This document shows positions 1-10,988 of a DNA stretch of 64,000 nt, in pieces. Within the stretch, counting starts at the first letter, position 1; every line of letters begins with the position of its first letter. Below the pieces are notes generated by a model, which worked only from the letters and a program-made list of their open reading frames with translations, was not told the origin of the DNA and searched no databases. Origin of the DNA: Hericium rajendrae (lineage: Eukaryota; Basidiomycota; Agaricomycetes; Russulales; Hericiaceae); contig CM065890.1 of the NCBI GenBank assembly GCA_033439255.1, positions 248,001 through 312,000 of the forward strand, read 5' to 3'. The position numbers were made by a program, and so were the translations under genes.

Positions 1-850
1 ACGCAACAGGTTGAAGCAAGCAGGGACCGGTGTACGGCTATGGCCACGAATACAACAAGACGGGGCTGAGTGCCAGCGCAGACTGGAACGCGGCGCGCAG
101 GCTGGGCTCCGCCCAGCAGCATGCAGGCGCCGATCACGAAGGTCTTTTCCTAGTGACGCAGTCGCCGCTCAGCGCGGGCCACTGGATCCTGGATTTTCAG
201 CCGCAAAAGTGACTTCCCTGCGGATACAGGTGAGTGTCGATAGATCTCAGCTAAATTTCAGGGAATATGACTTACCAGAGCACAGCAACCGCATCTCTCA
301 CTCCCAGAACAAGCACCGCGTTCTCGCGCACATGCTGGGCTTCGCCCAGCAGCGCGAAGGCGTCGTCAACGCCAACGATGCCTCGATCACGAAGATCTTA
401 TCCTAGTGATGCAGTCGCCGCTGGGCGCGGGCCACTGGAATCCTGGAATCTGGGGGACGAGAACCGGGTTTCCTACAAGCACAGGTGAGTACCAATAAGC
501 TTGGCTATTTGAAAGGAAACTGGCTTGCCAGCATGTATACATCGTATTTCTCAGTCGCAGACACCCAGCGCGACGTAGCGTGCATCCTGGGCTCCGCCCA
601 GCAGCGCGCAGACGCTGTCAGCGCCAGCGCAGCCCCGACCACGAAGGTCCTAACCTAGGGACGCGGTCGCCGCTTGGCGCGGGCCCCGGAACCCTGGGAT
701 TTCGGCGATGAAGACTGGGCTTTCTGCAAGCACAGGTGAGCCCCGAATCTCGATCAATTACTGTACAGATCGACTTACACGCAGAGCCCAAGATCTCGCG
801 CTGTGTCCTCTACGAAGGCGTCCAGCGGGTTGCGCCCGCCTCCCGAGGAG
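1..850 (+). repeat. Array A: degenerate ~250 bp exon/intron-like repeat units
   Basis: Three to four diverged units follow one another. Splice-donor-like GTGAGT/GTGAGC sites recur at 230, 485 and 735 (spacing 255 and 250), each preceded by ACAG and the first two followed about 50 bases later by a CCAG acceptor-like site. Each unit also holds a GGGC-TNC-GCCC stem-loop (101-117, 334-350, 587-601; a weaker one near 825-839) and a GC box resembling GGCGCGGGCC followed by a CCTGG block. Short open stretches share a weak peptide motif (DAVAAxRGPL), but no long reading frame survives. The same family lies inverted at 3430-5180. It may be a decayed multi-exon gene, a non-coding transcript locus or a satellite; the sequence does not decide. 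It runs off the left window edge. Confidence 0.7.
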
Positions 851-2967
851 AGCGACGAGAGCGTCGAGGTGACGCTGAATTCGAGGGCCTAGTCCTGTAC
901 ACATGCTATTGCATCGTGGAGACCCACGATGATCATTTGCATGCATGCGACAGTTGAAGACTCCGGTGGCTGTTTATGCATGAGCTCAAGAACATAGTAA
1001 GCATGAGGACTCTGTGACAAGGATAGATACTTACAAATATTATCAGGCTGTTTGAGGGCATTTAGAGAGGCAAGGCGGGGGTTCGAATGGAATCGTGTTC
1101 GACCGCAGAAGTGCGAGGGATGCTAAAAGCTCGTCGGAGCCTCGGAAGGGTTGAGGATCTCCCGCAGCAACGTAACTGCAGTTCCTTGAAACACAGACCA
1201 TCTTCGCAATCTTCCACACTCATAAATAGAACTCTTGGCCTTTAGTCACAGACAGCGGGATTGAGTAAAATGAGCTGATCCCCAGTTGCTGTGTGAATTC
1301 TGTTTCTGCACGTACTGTCCCTCTGAGATGAGAAATATTCCTCAAGTCCAGTTCAGCTTCATGAAATAATCCCTGATGCTAGCTGGATATCTTCTCTGGC
1401 TCAAATTGTTTTCTTCAGAGTCTTGGCTCCCCTCCGGTATAAGAATCTCATATGATGGCAGGTCAGAGTCCTGCCGAAATTCACTGATCTGATGGTGTCC
1501 ACCGGCTGTCGGACACCACGGGCATCAGTCTCATTTTTGCCGGTGGAGTACGAGTCCCGAGACGGAAGGCATGGCCATGGCAGACACCAGATGCAGCCTT
1601 GAATCGAATGGTGTCTGCTGCATGAAAGCAACATAAGAAAATAGATTTGTTCTGTAGAAACTTCCTGATGCTGCAGTCAGCCTCTGCATCAAGCTGAAGG
1701 ATGAAATTAAATGGCTGAGCCATATTCTATAGCAGGAATGACCACTTCGGAGGGCACTTGCAGCGGTAAGCAGGGAAGCGACGCTTGGCACCGAATCGGT
1801 ACGCCGGTACGAACGTGATTTGAATGCTGCGCGGTGGCTGCATCTAGTCTCAAAAATAAATGTAACTAACATATCTCAACTAGGGTAATGCTCTACAAGG
1901 CAGACAAAGTAAGAGTTACAATCGACTGGAGTGCAGAGAGGTGCTGAACGGGTGCATGTCGAGATCACTGGCGGTGATGTAAAGGCACACTGCAGCCGCG
2001 GTAAATCCGATCGTTCTCATAGTCAAGTCTAATCATTAGTCTCCTACTCGAAACAAGTTCTGTTCGTCTACAAAGACATATCTGCAAAAACTCTTATATC
2101 ATTTGACATGTATGGTGGTGGCCTTTGCGAGACTGAGGGCTTAAATATTGACAGTCTGTTTCCGTCTTTTCACACAACTTCGCCGACATTCAGGCCTTCG
2201 GTAAGCTTCAAGACCCAAACTTCTTACCTGTCTCCAGAGACGCCAGGCCTGGTACCATGTTGCATACAAAATAGTGGAAATAATATTTTCTAGACTACAC
2301 AAGTAGCAATGTACCCTATGCAAGAATCGACAAGCGTACTTACCGGGGAACATATTGCATTGCCCAGGAAGGTATGAATCTGATCGGAGGCCGGAGGCCA
2401 CGAAACGCACACGTAACGAGGGGAAATGGGACTTACCGTGGATCGAGGCCCCGGCAGAATGCGCGGAGGAAGAGGTGATCCTCCGCGTGGTCGGGTGTAT
2501 AAGACCTGCCTCCGGTGCCCACCTAGTTCCCTTCGCTTCCGCTCCCCCGAGTCCCCCCAAATCTGCTCCCCCGACGTTGGAGGTCATGTCCCGCATGCAG
2601 GTCCCCGGATCGATGGCAGCGGTGATGTCGCGCACACATGCTCGGACACGACACCCGAAACCAGTTCCTTCAGGCTCACCCCCTGCTCGCTCGATGCGCG
2701 CATCGCATCGTCACTACCCAGGCCGCTAGCAGCAGCCGGTGGCTTGCATGGATGTGACACCTCACGGTCCCCTGTAGGTGTTCAAAGGACCTCTCGACGT
2801 CGCTCTGATCGCTCACCTGCAATCTTCGTCCAGGTATTCTGCGCATTCCGCATTCCTCGAGGCCTGTGCCCTCGCAGCAAACGGTGGCGCGGACGTGAAA
2901 GCCGACACCACACCGTTGGACGCGGACAACGGCACCTGTCCTTGCCACGAAGCGCAGCGCAAACGCG
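851..2967. other. No convincing gene; spacer between repeat arrays
   Basis: Open frames here are short, overlap on both strands and resemble no family I know. Minus-strand donor-like GGTAAGT/GGTGAGC strings occur near 2340, 2430 and 2815, so the minus-strand repeat locus to the right may extend into 2.2-2.9 kb. 900-2100 is AT-richer and shows nothing further. Confidence 0.5.
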
Positions 2968-3273
2968 TACTTACCGAAGAAGCCGTGTTGTGGGCCGTTG
3001 GCTGACGCAGCGTCGCCTGCGCCGTACGAAAGGGAGAAGGATGGCGGGCAGCGACGGGACCAGATATGGCGGTCATTGAGCAGAGGACTGACGGAGGGGA
3101 ATGAAGCGCGGCACAAGCCGTACGTACCAAAGAAGCCGTGTTGTGGGCCGTTGGCTGGCGCGATATCGTCTGCGCGGTGCGAAAGGGAGAAGGGTGGCGA
3201 GCAGCGACGGGACCAGATACGGTGGTCATTGAGCAGCGGACTGATGGAGGGGATATGAAACAGGGAAACCGGG
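2968..3273 (-). repeat. 153 bp direct tandem repeat, exon plus intron unit
   Basis: Two near-identical copies start at about 2968 and 3121, period 153. Read on the minus strand, each copy has an acceptor-like CAG (ATCAG or GTCAG), an exon-like block of 113 bases ending CTTCTTCG or CTTCTTTG, and a donor (GTAAGT at 2974, GTACGT in the other copy), leaving an intron-like remainder of 40 bases. The repeat is open across both copies in one minus frame (period is 51 codons), but the 113-base block is not a multiple of three, so splicing would shift frame between copies. This sits directly downstream of array B on the same strand. Confidence 0.7.
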
Positions 3274-3429
3274 AAGCCATTCGTTGGTGAGTGTTGAGCG
3301 GGGATCTGTTTTTGCATTCGAGACCTTACCTTGTCATTCGTCTCGCAGACCTTGCGACAGCATCGGCGTCGACGCTGACGTCGTGTACGCGGCACCAGAG
3401 CCAGGCGCGGCTGCATCCTGGGATGTTAT

Positions 3430-5180
3430 GTTGCCTGTACGGCGCTGTTAGGTGAGTATTTCACTGTCGAACTAGCTGAGCAAAACTGTAACTCACCAAG
3501 CCTTCAGGAAACCCGTTTTGAGGTGCCAATTTCCCAGAATTCAATGCCCCGCGGCGAGCGGCAATGCGTGCCATTAGGACAAGGACTGCGAAGGCAGCGT
3601 CAACGGCCATAGGCCGTTGACGTTGCCGGACGACGGTTGCAATCGTGCGCATGTTTCTGCGCTTGCTGGTGAGTGATCTTATCGTGGAATAGCGGGGGCG
3701 GACTGTACTCATCGTGAACTGTCGGAAGTTTCGCGCTTGAATTTCCAGGATCCAGGGCCCGCGCCGGGCGGCGTGCGCGTCCCTTGAACGAAAGATGCGA
3801 AGTCGGCGTCGAGGGGATACCGTCGACTCTCACTTCGCGGGCGGCGGGAGTCGGGCGAAGCCCGACGTACGCCCTGTGATGTGCTCAAGCTCTGCAATGC
3901 GATTTCAGTGCGTTAACAAGTCAGTTCGACTTGAAATTAGTCGATGTCAACTCAAGACTCACCGTGATGTCTAGAAACCCGTTTTATCAGCCCGGATTTT
4001 CAATCCCCAATGCCCCGGGACGAGCAGCCTGCTCGTTCGTAGACTCAGTCTCACGAAATGAGCGTCGACGGTTCCCCGTCGACGCTCACATTGCCGACGT
4101 CGGGCACAGTCTCTCGGACGCGTTGGCAGAGTGTCCCACGATGCCCATATGCCTGCACCTCGCATTTTTCGTGCCCTGGTAAGTCATTTTACATTCAAAT
4201 TAGCCGAGACAAAGACGGACTCACCGTGACCCTTAGAAAACCGCCTTTTCGCGTCCAAATTTCCAGGATTCAGGGCCCGCGCCGAGCGGCATGCGCATCC
4301 CTAGAGTAAAGCTTTCGGAGTAAGCGTCGACGCTCGCGCCCTGCATTGCGTGCATCGGGCGCAGCCCGATGTACGCCCTCTACGCCTTCGCTATACACAT
4401 TGCGTGAGGTCTGGGAACTTGCTGGTAAGTCAGTTCGTCTGGAATTTAGCCGAGTCGAACTCACGCTTACCGTGACGCCCAGAAAGCAACTTTCGTCGGC
4501 ATTTTTCCGACCTTCAAAGCCCCGCGGCGAGCGGCATCAACGTCCCTAGGGCGAATTTCACGATGTCGCGGTCGTCATCGACGGTTCGTCGATGCCGACT
4601 TCGCACGCGGGCGCCGGGCGCAGCCCGGTGCCCGCCTTTGCTTCACCCTCACGTCGCGCTGTATCGTCTTTCGTAAGTCTTTTGCATTGGGATCAGCCGA
4701 GTTAAAATGAGACTTACCAGGCGCTTAAAGATTGCTTTTGCTCGCCCGTTTTTCCAAGGTTCAAAGCCCCGCGGCGAGCGGCGGGCGTGCCCATAGAACG
4801 AATCTGTCGAGCTGAGTGTCGACGGGTTGCCGTCGACGCTCGCACTGTCGGAGGCGGAAGGCGGGCGCAGCCCGCCGCACGCCTTACCTGATGTGCGAAA
4901 GCTTTTCTGCACGCTCGTAAGTCATCTTTATCGTTACTCGCTAATGTGCTTTCGGGACTCACCTGATGTCCCAGAATATCGGTATTTTGCTCCTGAAATT
5001 ACGAGATTCAAAGCCCCGCGGCGAGCGTAATACATGCCGATAGGAAAGCGGTGGTGTTGAAACGGGCGCAGCGCGCCATGTTGCAGTCGGCACTGGAGTT
5101 GTGCATCTCTTCTGGATGATATCGTAAGTATTTTCCACGTTATATCCCGCGGATATACTCGTGCTCACCTGTCTATCCTC
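3430..5180 (-). repeat. Array B: ~245 bp exon/intron-like repeat units, inverted relative to array A
   Basis: About seven units. On the minus strand, donor-like sites (GTGAGT, GTAAGT, GTAAGC) lie opposite plus positions 4957, 4712, 4466, 4219, 3957 and 3491, with a decayed one at 3706; typical spacing is 245-262. Each intron-like segment is about 50 bases with a CTAA/CTGAT-like element and ends in TTACCAG or similar. Units contain two stem-loops: H1, GGGC-TNC-GCCC (3850-3866, 4353-4371, 4609-4633, 4860-4876), and H2, an inverted repeat of 8-12 bp (3598-3622, 4060-4087, 4576-4594, 4814-4841; a bare palindrome at 4323-4334). Stem sequences differ between units yet stay paired. A box CGCTCGCCGCGGGGCTTTGA recurs before each donor. 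Coding potential is unclear. Confidence 0.75.
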
Positions 5181-5589
5181 TGCACAGTGGCTGCAGCCTC
5201 GCATTTCGTCCCCGCCCTCTCGCTATCCCCGCCATCACGGTAGCGTGACTCTTGCGTGCTTTCTCATGCCAGATTGCATGCGGAGCGGTGGCTCGATGGG
5301 CATCGTGACGGGAGCGCTGAAGATGCGGATGACACCGTTCGTGCTATTCGTGCGAGACCGTCCCGTCGCGCATTGGTGGTCGTGTCTGGCAGTGCTCGCA
5401 GTCTTCGGAATTGTCGCGTTGACGGTGAACATGTCGGTAAGTCTTCGAGACGTACGAAGTCGTGCTGAAACTCACGTTATGTGCCTCGCAGCACCCCTTG
5501 TATGCCCTCCGCTTGCCCACGCCGATCCGCACACATCCCCACGACGCCCGCCCGCCTGGTCGTCCGATCGTGTGCGATATTCAGAACAC

Positions 5590-6613
5590 CTCGGTCGCGC
5601 TGATGAACGAGACCAAGAGCGTCATCGTCAAGTTTGACGCGCGCCGGTCACTCGTCGCCTTCATGGCCTGCCCGCGGCCTTCCTGTCGCACTTATCGTGT
5701 CTCCGCCACCTTCATCGCATCGCCGCCATCTCCACCGTGTCCTCGTCGCCTCTATCGCTCCCTCGCCTTCTTTGTAGCATTCCCGTCGTCTTCGCCTCCT
5801 GTCCGTCGACTCTGTCCAAGACTGAACGTCGCCATTGCTGCAATACGCGCTGTTCTGCAAGGTTGGTCAGTTTTTGGAGACATGCGAGGTCGCGTGGACA
5901 CTCACCCTCCGTGACCCGCGTGACCCACTTCCCAAAACCTCCCCATGACGCGCCATCTAACGCCATCCGCTCGCGTCGCGACATCTGGGCCATGCCGGAG
6001 CATCACTCCGAGGGCGTTATCGTAAAGTTAGACGCGCCGCCGGTGGTTCCGTTGCATATGCGCAGTTCGGGCATCCTCTGCGAGCTGCAGCTCTCCGCGG
6101 TTGCGCCCATTCCAGAGTTCACCCTTCCCGCGCCGTTCCCCACATCTCTCCACGTCGCGTCCTCTCCGCCTCCCATCGTGCGCAATTCCGGACACCTGGA
6201 GCGCGACGGAGACGACCACAAGGGCGTCATCGTCAAGCATAGCGTGCTCCGGTCGTTCTCTGCATACGCGTCCATCCACACGCGCCGTTTCCAGCGCTGT
6301 TTTGCGTACTTCCCGTGCATTCTACGTCATCTTCGCGCTGAGTGGCTTGACGCACCTCGGGATTCACGGTACGCCTGGCCAGTGGACTTTAGGCCCCGCG
6401 CCATCCGAAGTCGCGCGCGCTCGACTCCGGCGCGATCTACACCGAGGGCGTCATCGTCAAGTTCGACGCGCGGCGGGATGCAGACGTTGGGCGTATTCTG
6501 GCACTGTTGGCGGCGCGTTCCGCGTCGGAGGCGCGTTTGTGGCCGGAAGAAGGGCGGACTGGACGGGATGGCAGACGGTGGTATTTTCGAGGCAGATGGG
6601 CGCGTCTGTAGAT
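5590..6613 (+). repeat. Array C: four degenerate units with a VIVKFDA-like peptide motif
   Basis: A block close to GGGCGTCATCGTCAAG recurs near 5615, 6013, 6222 and 6443 (spacing about 398, 209 and 221), with a looser shared region before it. Translated in the matching frame the copies give SVIVKFDARR, EGVIVKLDAP, KGVIVKHSV and EGVIVKFDARR. The last copy stays open to a stop near 6611, whereas copies 2 and 3 are in one open frame and copy 4 in another, so either introns or frameshifts intervene. A possible upstream exon (about 5278-5432, with a hydrophobic stretch) ends at GTAAGT near 5432. I do not recognise the protein. It could be a decayed repeat-protein gene. Confidence 0.5.
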
Positions 6614-7066
6614 AGCCGGAGTGCGAGTCTGGCGGGGGAAAGACCTGGAAGCAGCGGGGAAAGTAGTCAGTCGGACTGAGTGAGCTACGCGAAAATCGAG
6701 CAAGTGAATATGCGACGAACCATGGCTGTCGGCTGCCCAAGGGGAGTAAATGTACGAGAGAGACAGCTCAAGGGGAGTAAATGTACGAGGGAGACAGAGT
6801 TTCACATTTGCCCTCGGTATTTTCGAACTGGACTGCGAGCGGCGAGTAGGCGACGAGCAGACTTGCAGGCAGCGGGAACAGATCCACCCAGCGTCCGCCC
6901 TAACCCCAGCCGCGGGTTTCCTTTTGTGGACGTCAATACTTGACGCGCATCGACCAGCAAACCTTCAGCGACCGTTTCTCCGTTTTCCTCTTCTCCTTCT
7001 CTCTTATCTGTCCTGGACGATCTTTAATATTTGCTTCCATACTAGATTTCTTCATTTCTTGTATCG
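6614..7066. other. Upstream region of the 7.1 kb gene with a 31 bp direct repeat
   Basis: Two tandem copies of a 31-base unit containing AAGGGGAGTAAATGTACGAG begin at 6738 and 6769. Further on, 6960-7060 is pyrimidine-rich, as is common just upstream of start codons in fungal genes. No other feature seen. Confidence 0.5.
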
Positions 7067-8303
7067 ATGTCTATCACCGACCGCGTATGCTTAGCTGGTC
7101 TCGACGCTATAGTCCTTCACCTCCACGATTCTGCATTCAAACCACCCACTCGTTCGCTCGCATCCTCAACACGGTCCGGGTTCACATCCAGCAGCTTCAA
7201 GCACCGCTCCAAGTCCGTCATTGGTATCCTGCGCAAGCCGCGAACCCTGGCTGTTGTGCGTCAGAATTTACACGGCATCGCTCGCTTATCTGACCTTGAG
7301 GTTTTAGGACGTCCCTCGTCCGGACCACGAGTCACGAAACAACACTCTCGCTCCTTCAGCACCACCCTCTTTTGCTACGAAAACCTCGAGCTCAGCCCTC
7401 CATTTTGTCCCGCACGCTGGCGACGGCGAGTCGCGCTTCCAGCCCCTGCCTGCCGTGTTGCTCGAAGTGGATAACTTGTTCCTGCCAAACTCGCATCCTC
7501 CGGCCTCGCCCTCGACGTCAGAACGAACGGGCCATGCTGGCACACGTGCGAATCCCGTATCTTCGCTCAATCCCGGAGACTACATCATACCCTCATTGCA
7601 GCATCCTAACAGCCCGTACATGCCCTGGGCCTCTTCCATTCGCAGCCAGATCATGCGTCCGCCCACCCCGACATCGGATCATTCTCGCCCTTCCAGTAAC
7701 TACTCTCGCCCTATGTCCAGCGCAGGCCCTCACGCCCCCGAGTCAAGACGATCATCAGGCCAGGCATCTGTCCGCCCCGCGTCCAAACCAGGCCGAATCA
7801 AATCTCTGCGGCGCTCCCTCAAGAAAAGCCTCGGCGGCCTCGTGCGCCAGCTCACCACGTACACGCGCCGCCGCCCCGACATCGTCATCGCCGCACACTC
7901 CGTGCCCGTGCTCTCCGGCCGCAGCTTCGACACAGACGACTCGCGCTCGCTTCTAACGCCCCCGACGCAGTCCGTTATCTCCATCTCGCCCTCCTCCGAC
8001 TTTGTCCATCTCGCCGAGTGGCTCGACGAGCGCAACCGCGACGCGGGTGCGGATGACGGCGTCATGATGTCCCTCGACGACTACGAGCGGCGCGGCAGCT
8101 GGCTCGCGCTCGTGCCCGACAAGGACAAGTGCTGTGGCTCGGCGTGCGGGCGCGTGTGGTGCGACGTGCATGTTCCGCGCGCGCGCAAGCCATCCATGTC
8201 CCTCCCTGCGTTGCCTGCTGCGCAAGCTTCTGCCTTCCTTTCCCCGTCGTCCATCCCTGCCCGGCCGCCTACTCATATTTCTTTGATTCTTCCGCAATCC
8301 TAG
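7067..8303 (+). CDS. Uncharacterised Ser/Arg-rich basidiomycete protein
   Basis: Two exons give about 394 residues: exon 1 7067-7255 from the first ATG of the open frame, intron 7256-7307 (GTGCGT donor, CTGAC branch-like site, TTTTAG acceptor, 52 bases), exon 2 7308-8303. I prefer this join because it is in phase and removes an in-frame TAG at 7305. The protein is mostly low complexity and rich in Ser, Pro and Arg, with a basic patch (about residues 165-200, RSLRRSLKKSLGG, then YTRRRPD) and a more ordered C-terminal third containing HLAEWLDERNRD and LDDYERRGSWLAL, which looks like the conserved core of a fungal-only family. The last 45 residues include three Cys and a Pro/Ser tail. No signal peptide or membrane segment. 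Function unknown. Confidence 0.65.
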
Positions 8304-8666
8304 ACCATCGTATCTAATCCATTTATCTGGAATTTCTTGCTGTACAGTTTATTATCTATACCACATCCGTTGACGTGACCCCGCATGCATGCATTGACAT
8401 ATTTCTTGGATCACACATATATAGACACCATTGTACTTATCTAACAGCAAACTTCAAAATGTACCATGTTACCCGTTCATAGCAATCATCACGCCTGTAG
8501 CTACAGCTGTAGACCTTTGACAACACCCCTAACATGACAAGATGTTGAGTTGGTGGTGTCTGGACCGGCCCAGCTGCAGCGCTCCAACTATGATGCTCCT
8601 CCCGCTTGCTGCACTTAAACTCTTTCTCTCACCTTTATCCTCGCCAGGACCATCCACATTCCAACG
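8304..8666. other. Intergenic, 3' flank and promoter
   Basis: 363 bases between two plus-strand genes. AT-rich, with a ATATATAG string near 8418-8425; CT-rich just before the next ATG. Nothing else recognised. Confidence 0.4.
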
Positions 8667-9680
8667 ATGACGCCCCCGCCCACCCGCGCAGTGCTCATCG
8701 ACCTCTCCGGCACAATCCAAATAGGCGCGCACGCGACCCCCGGCGCCGCATCCGCCCTCGAGCGCCTGCGCGCCGCACACATCCCCTTCCGCTTCTGCAG
8801 CAACACAAGCAACGAGTCCACCCACGCGCTCCTCGAGCGCCTGCACAACCTCGGCATCGACGTGCGCGAAGGCGAGCTCTGGACGAGCCTCCGCGCCATC
8901 GGCGCCGCGCTGCGCAGCCGCCAGTGCTCGCGGTGCGCACCCCTGTCCCTTTATACCATATCACCCGCAGTCCGGATCTGACACCTCCCACAGCCCGTTC
9001 GTAGTCGCGACCGAGCCCGCGAAGGAGGAAATCCTCGCAAGCATCGGCGCGCCCCCGCCCGCGCCGCACGAGATCCCGCCGAGCATCGGCACGCCCGCGC
9101 CCGCGGACACGCCGCACGCGGACTACGACGCCGTCGTGCTCGCCTACGCGCCCGCGCACTACGACTTCCACACGCTCAACACCGCGTTCCGCGTGCTCAT
9201 GCACGAGCTCCCCGCGCAGGCGGACACCGCGCACGCGCCGCCGCTGCCGCTCTTCGCGACGCACGCGTCGCGCTACGTCCAGGCTGCGGACGGGCGCCTG
9301 TCGCTTGGTCCGGGCCCGTTCGTTGCGGCGCTCGAGATGGGCGCGGGCGTGCGGGCGCAGGTTGTCGGTAAGCCGGAGCGCGCGTTTTTTGAGATGGCGC
9401 TGCGCAGCTTTGAGTTCGCCCCTGGCGCGGAGGGGGGGCGCATCGTGATGGTGGGGGACGATGTGCGGGGGGATCTGGGCGGCGGCGCGGCGGAGTGCGG
9501 GCTCTGGCGGGTTTTGGGTACGTCGTTTCGCGGTTGGTGCAGTGGTGTGGTGCGCTGATAGGGGGTTTAGTGAAAACGGGGAAGTATCGGCGGGGGGACG
9601 AGGCGAGGGAGGGCGTGTTGCCGCCGGATGAGGTGTGCGATTCGTTCGCGGACTTCGTGAACAAGCTGTTGGAGGGATAG
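8667..9680 (+). CDS. HDHD2/LHPP-like HAD-superfamily hydrolase
   Basis: Three exons (8667-8932, 8994-9517, 9571-9680; introns 61 and 53 bases) give 299 residues, slightly longer than animal HDHD2. HAD motif I is present near residue 12 as DLSGT, the form typical of HDHD2/LHPP in which the second Asp is Ser; the nucleophile Asp is kept. Motif II-like CSNTSNES follows near residue 50, then the C2-cap, then VVGKPERAFF (motif III Lys) and GDDVRGDLGG (motif IV acidic residues), and a family-typical VKTGKYR close to the end. This supports a magnesium-dependent phosphatase-type enzyme, substrate unknown. An Ala/Pro-rich insertion (ASIGAPPPAPHE and onward, about residues 100-125) sits between core and cap and is not in animal homologues. 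No targeting signal; cytosolic by inference. Confidence 0.9.
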
Positions 9681-10988
9681 GGATCTACATCACTTCAGTA
9701 AAAATCTGTATCTTCACTTCGAGCCTTTAATTGTATCGATAGACGCAAGTCGACGTTCCCTTGTCCCGGCTGCAGGTCGTCCGGTCAGGGGGAGAGCAGG
9801 CGGGACTCACGAGCGCGGTGATGGTCGCATTGCAGTGCCGGTTCTGTGTACAAGTTTAACCTTTAAAATGCTCTATGCTGTGTTCAACTTGTTGATTCCT
9901 CTACGCAGACACATCCCATGTGGCAAGCACAACATGCTGTGCTTGAAGACATGCGATGATAGGTCTACTTCACTCAGGCTGCTTGGTCCCGATGTTTCGG
10001 TCAAACAAGATCCGGTTAGGTGTGTCCTGCCAGAGGCCATGCTCATTACATGATATAGATTCGGGCTGTCTGTACTAACATTGTAGTTGTGATAACACGG
10101 AGGCTCTTCCCCTCCTGCGCGCTGACAGTGGCTTGGATGGACAGGGTTCTCCCTAAACGCTGTATTACCTGCTAAGTTGAAGCTGTATCGATAGATACAC
10201 GAGGGGAGCCTGGGAGCAAGCGAAAGTCGCCGTAAAACTGCTGCTAATGAAAGCCGTCCTGCGTAATAGTATCAGAATTCGGAATCATACGTCGTCTCGA
10301 GAGTATACCTGTGCCTCTAAAATGCGGGTCTTTTGTTTGAATCGAGGGACAGAGACAGACATTTCGCAGCAATTGCACGATCGCATGCTCAACTGACAGG
10401 CATGCCCAGCCGGCGATCGAACCATGTCCGCATGCTTCGCTGAGAGCTTCTCAGAAACTTTGACAGTTATTCGATACCATAGCCTTCCCGAACATCGGAT
10501 TTGGGCTGTCCTGGAAAAGTCGAAGCAGAGCACGTCACTCACCGGGTCATACTGTCAGGCTATCTTCAAGTTCAACTTGTCTCGAACACCAGGCTACGAT
10601 AATTCTCGAATGTCTTGACCGTCATAGAACATTGACCAGGTCGTCCGCGGAAGTCGAATAAAGTCAAGCAAGCAAGCGCCCAAGGCAAGTCTCGTGAACA
10701 TCTGAAAAGATGCCGCTCTGCTCAGTGCTATGCAGTACAACACTGATTTGAATTGCACCCGAGCGCACCAAATTAGCGGAAACCCGTCATTTGTCGGTGT
10801 GTTTCTCCACAATAATTAATGGATGGTCTGCTGATGGCTTCGTCTTCGCCCTTAAAATCACGGGCAATGCATGTGGTAGGCATTGCTCGTTCTCCGGACG
10901 CCGGGGAAGTAATTTAGTAGTTCAAGGCAGATCAGTCCAAGCACTTCCTCGAGACACCCACATGTGCTGAGCCCAGGCAAGGCTCGCG
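9681..10988. other. 1.3 kb intergenic, no gene recognised
   Basis: Only short unrelated open frames on both strands. No repeat, RNA gene or transposon end could be supported. It contains the promoter of the P450 gene at its right end. Confidence 0.4.

Noticed and set aside
1065-1110. GGTTCGAATGG resembling a tRNA T-arm
   Set aside because: No matching acceptor stem, D-arm or anticodon arm at the right spacing.
2141-3416. Long minus open frames (164 and 246 codons) as genes
   Set aside because: They lie over the repeat units, the longer one being the 153 bp tandem repeat read through (51 codons per copy); composition is Arg/Pro/Ser-rich and they cross repeated splice-like sites.
1-5180. CRISPR-like array
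   Set aside because: Units are ~250 bp, degenerate and eukaryotic in context, with splice-like sites; no short identical repeats with unique spacers.
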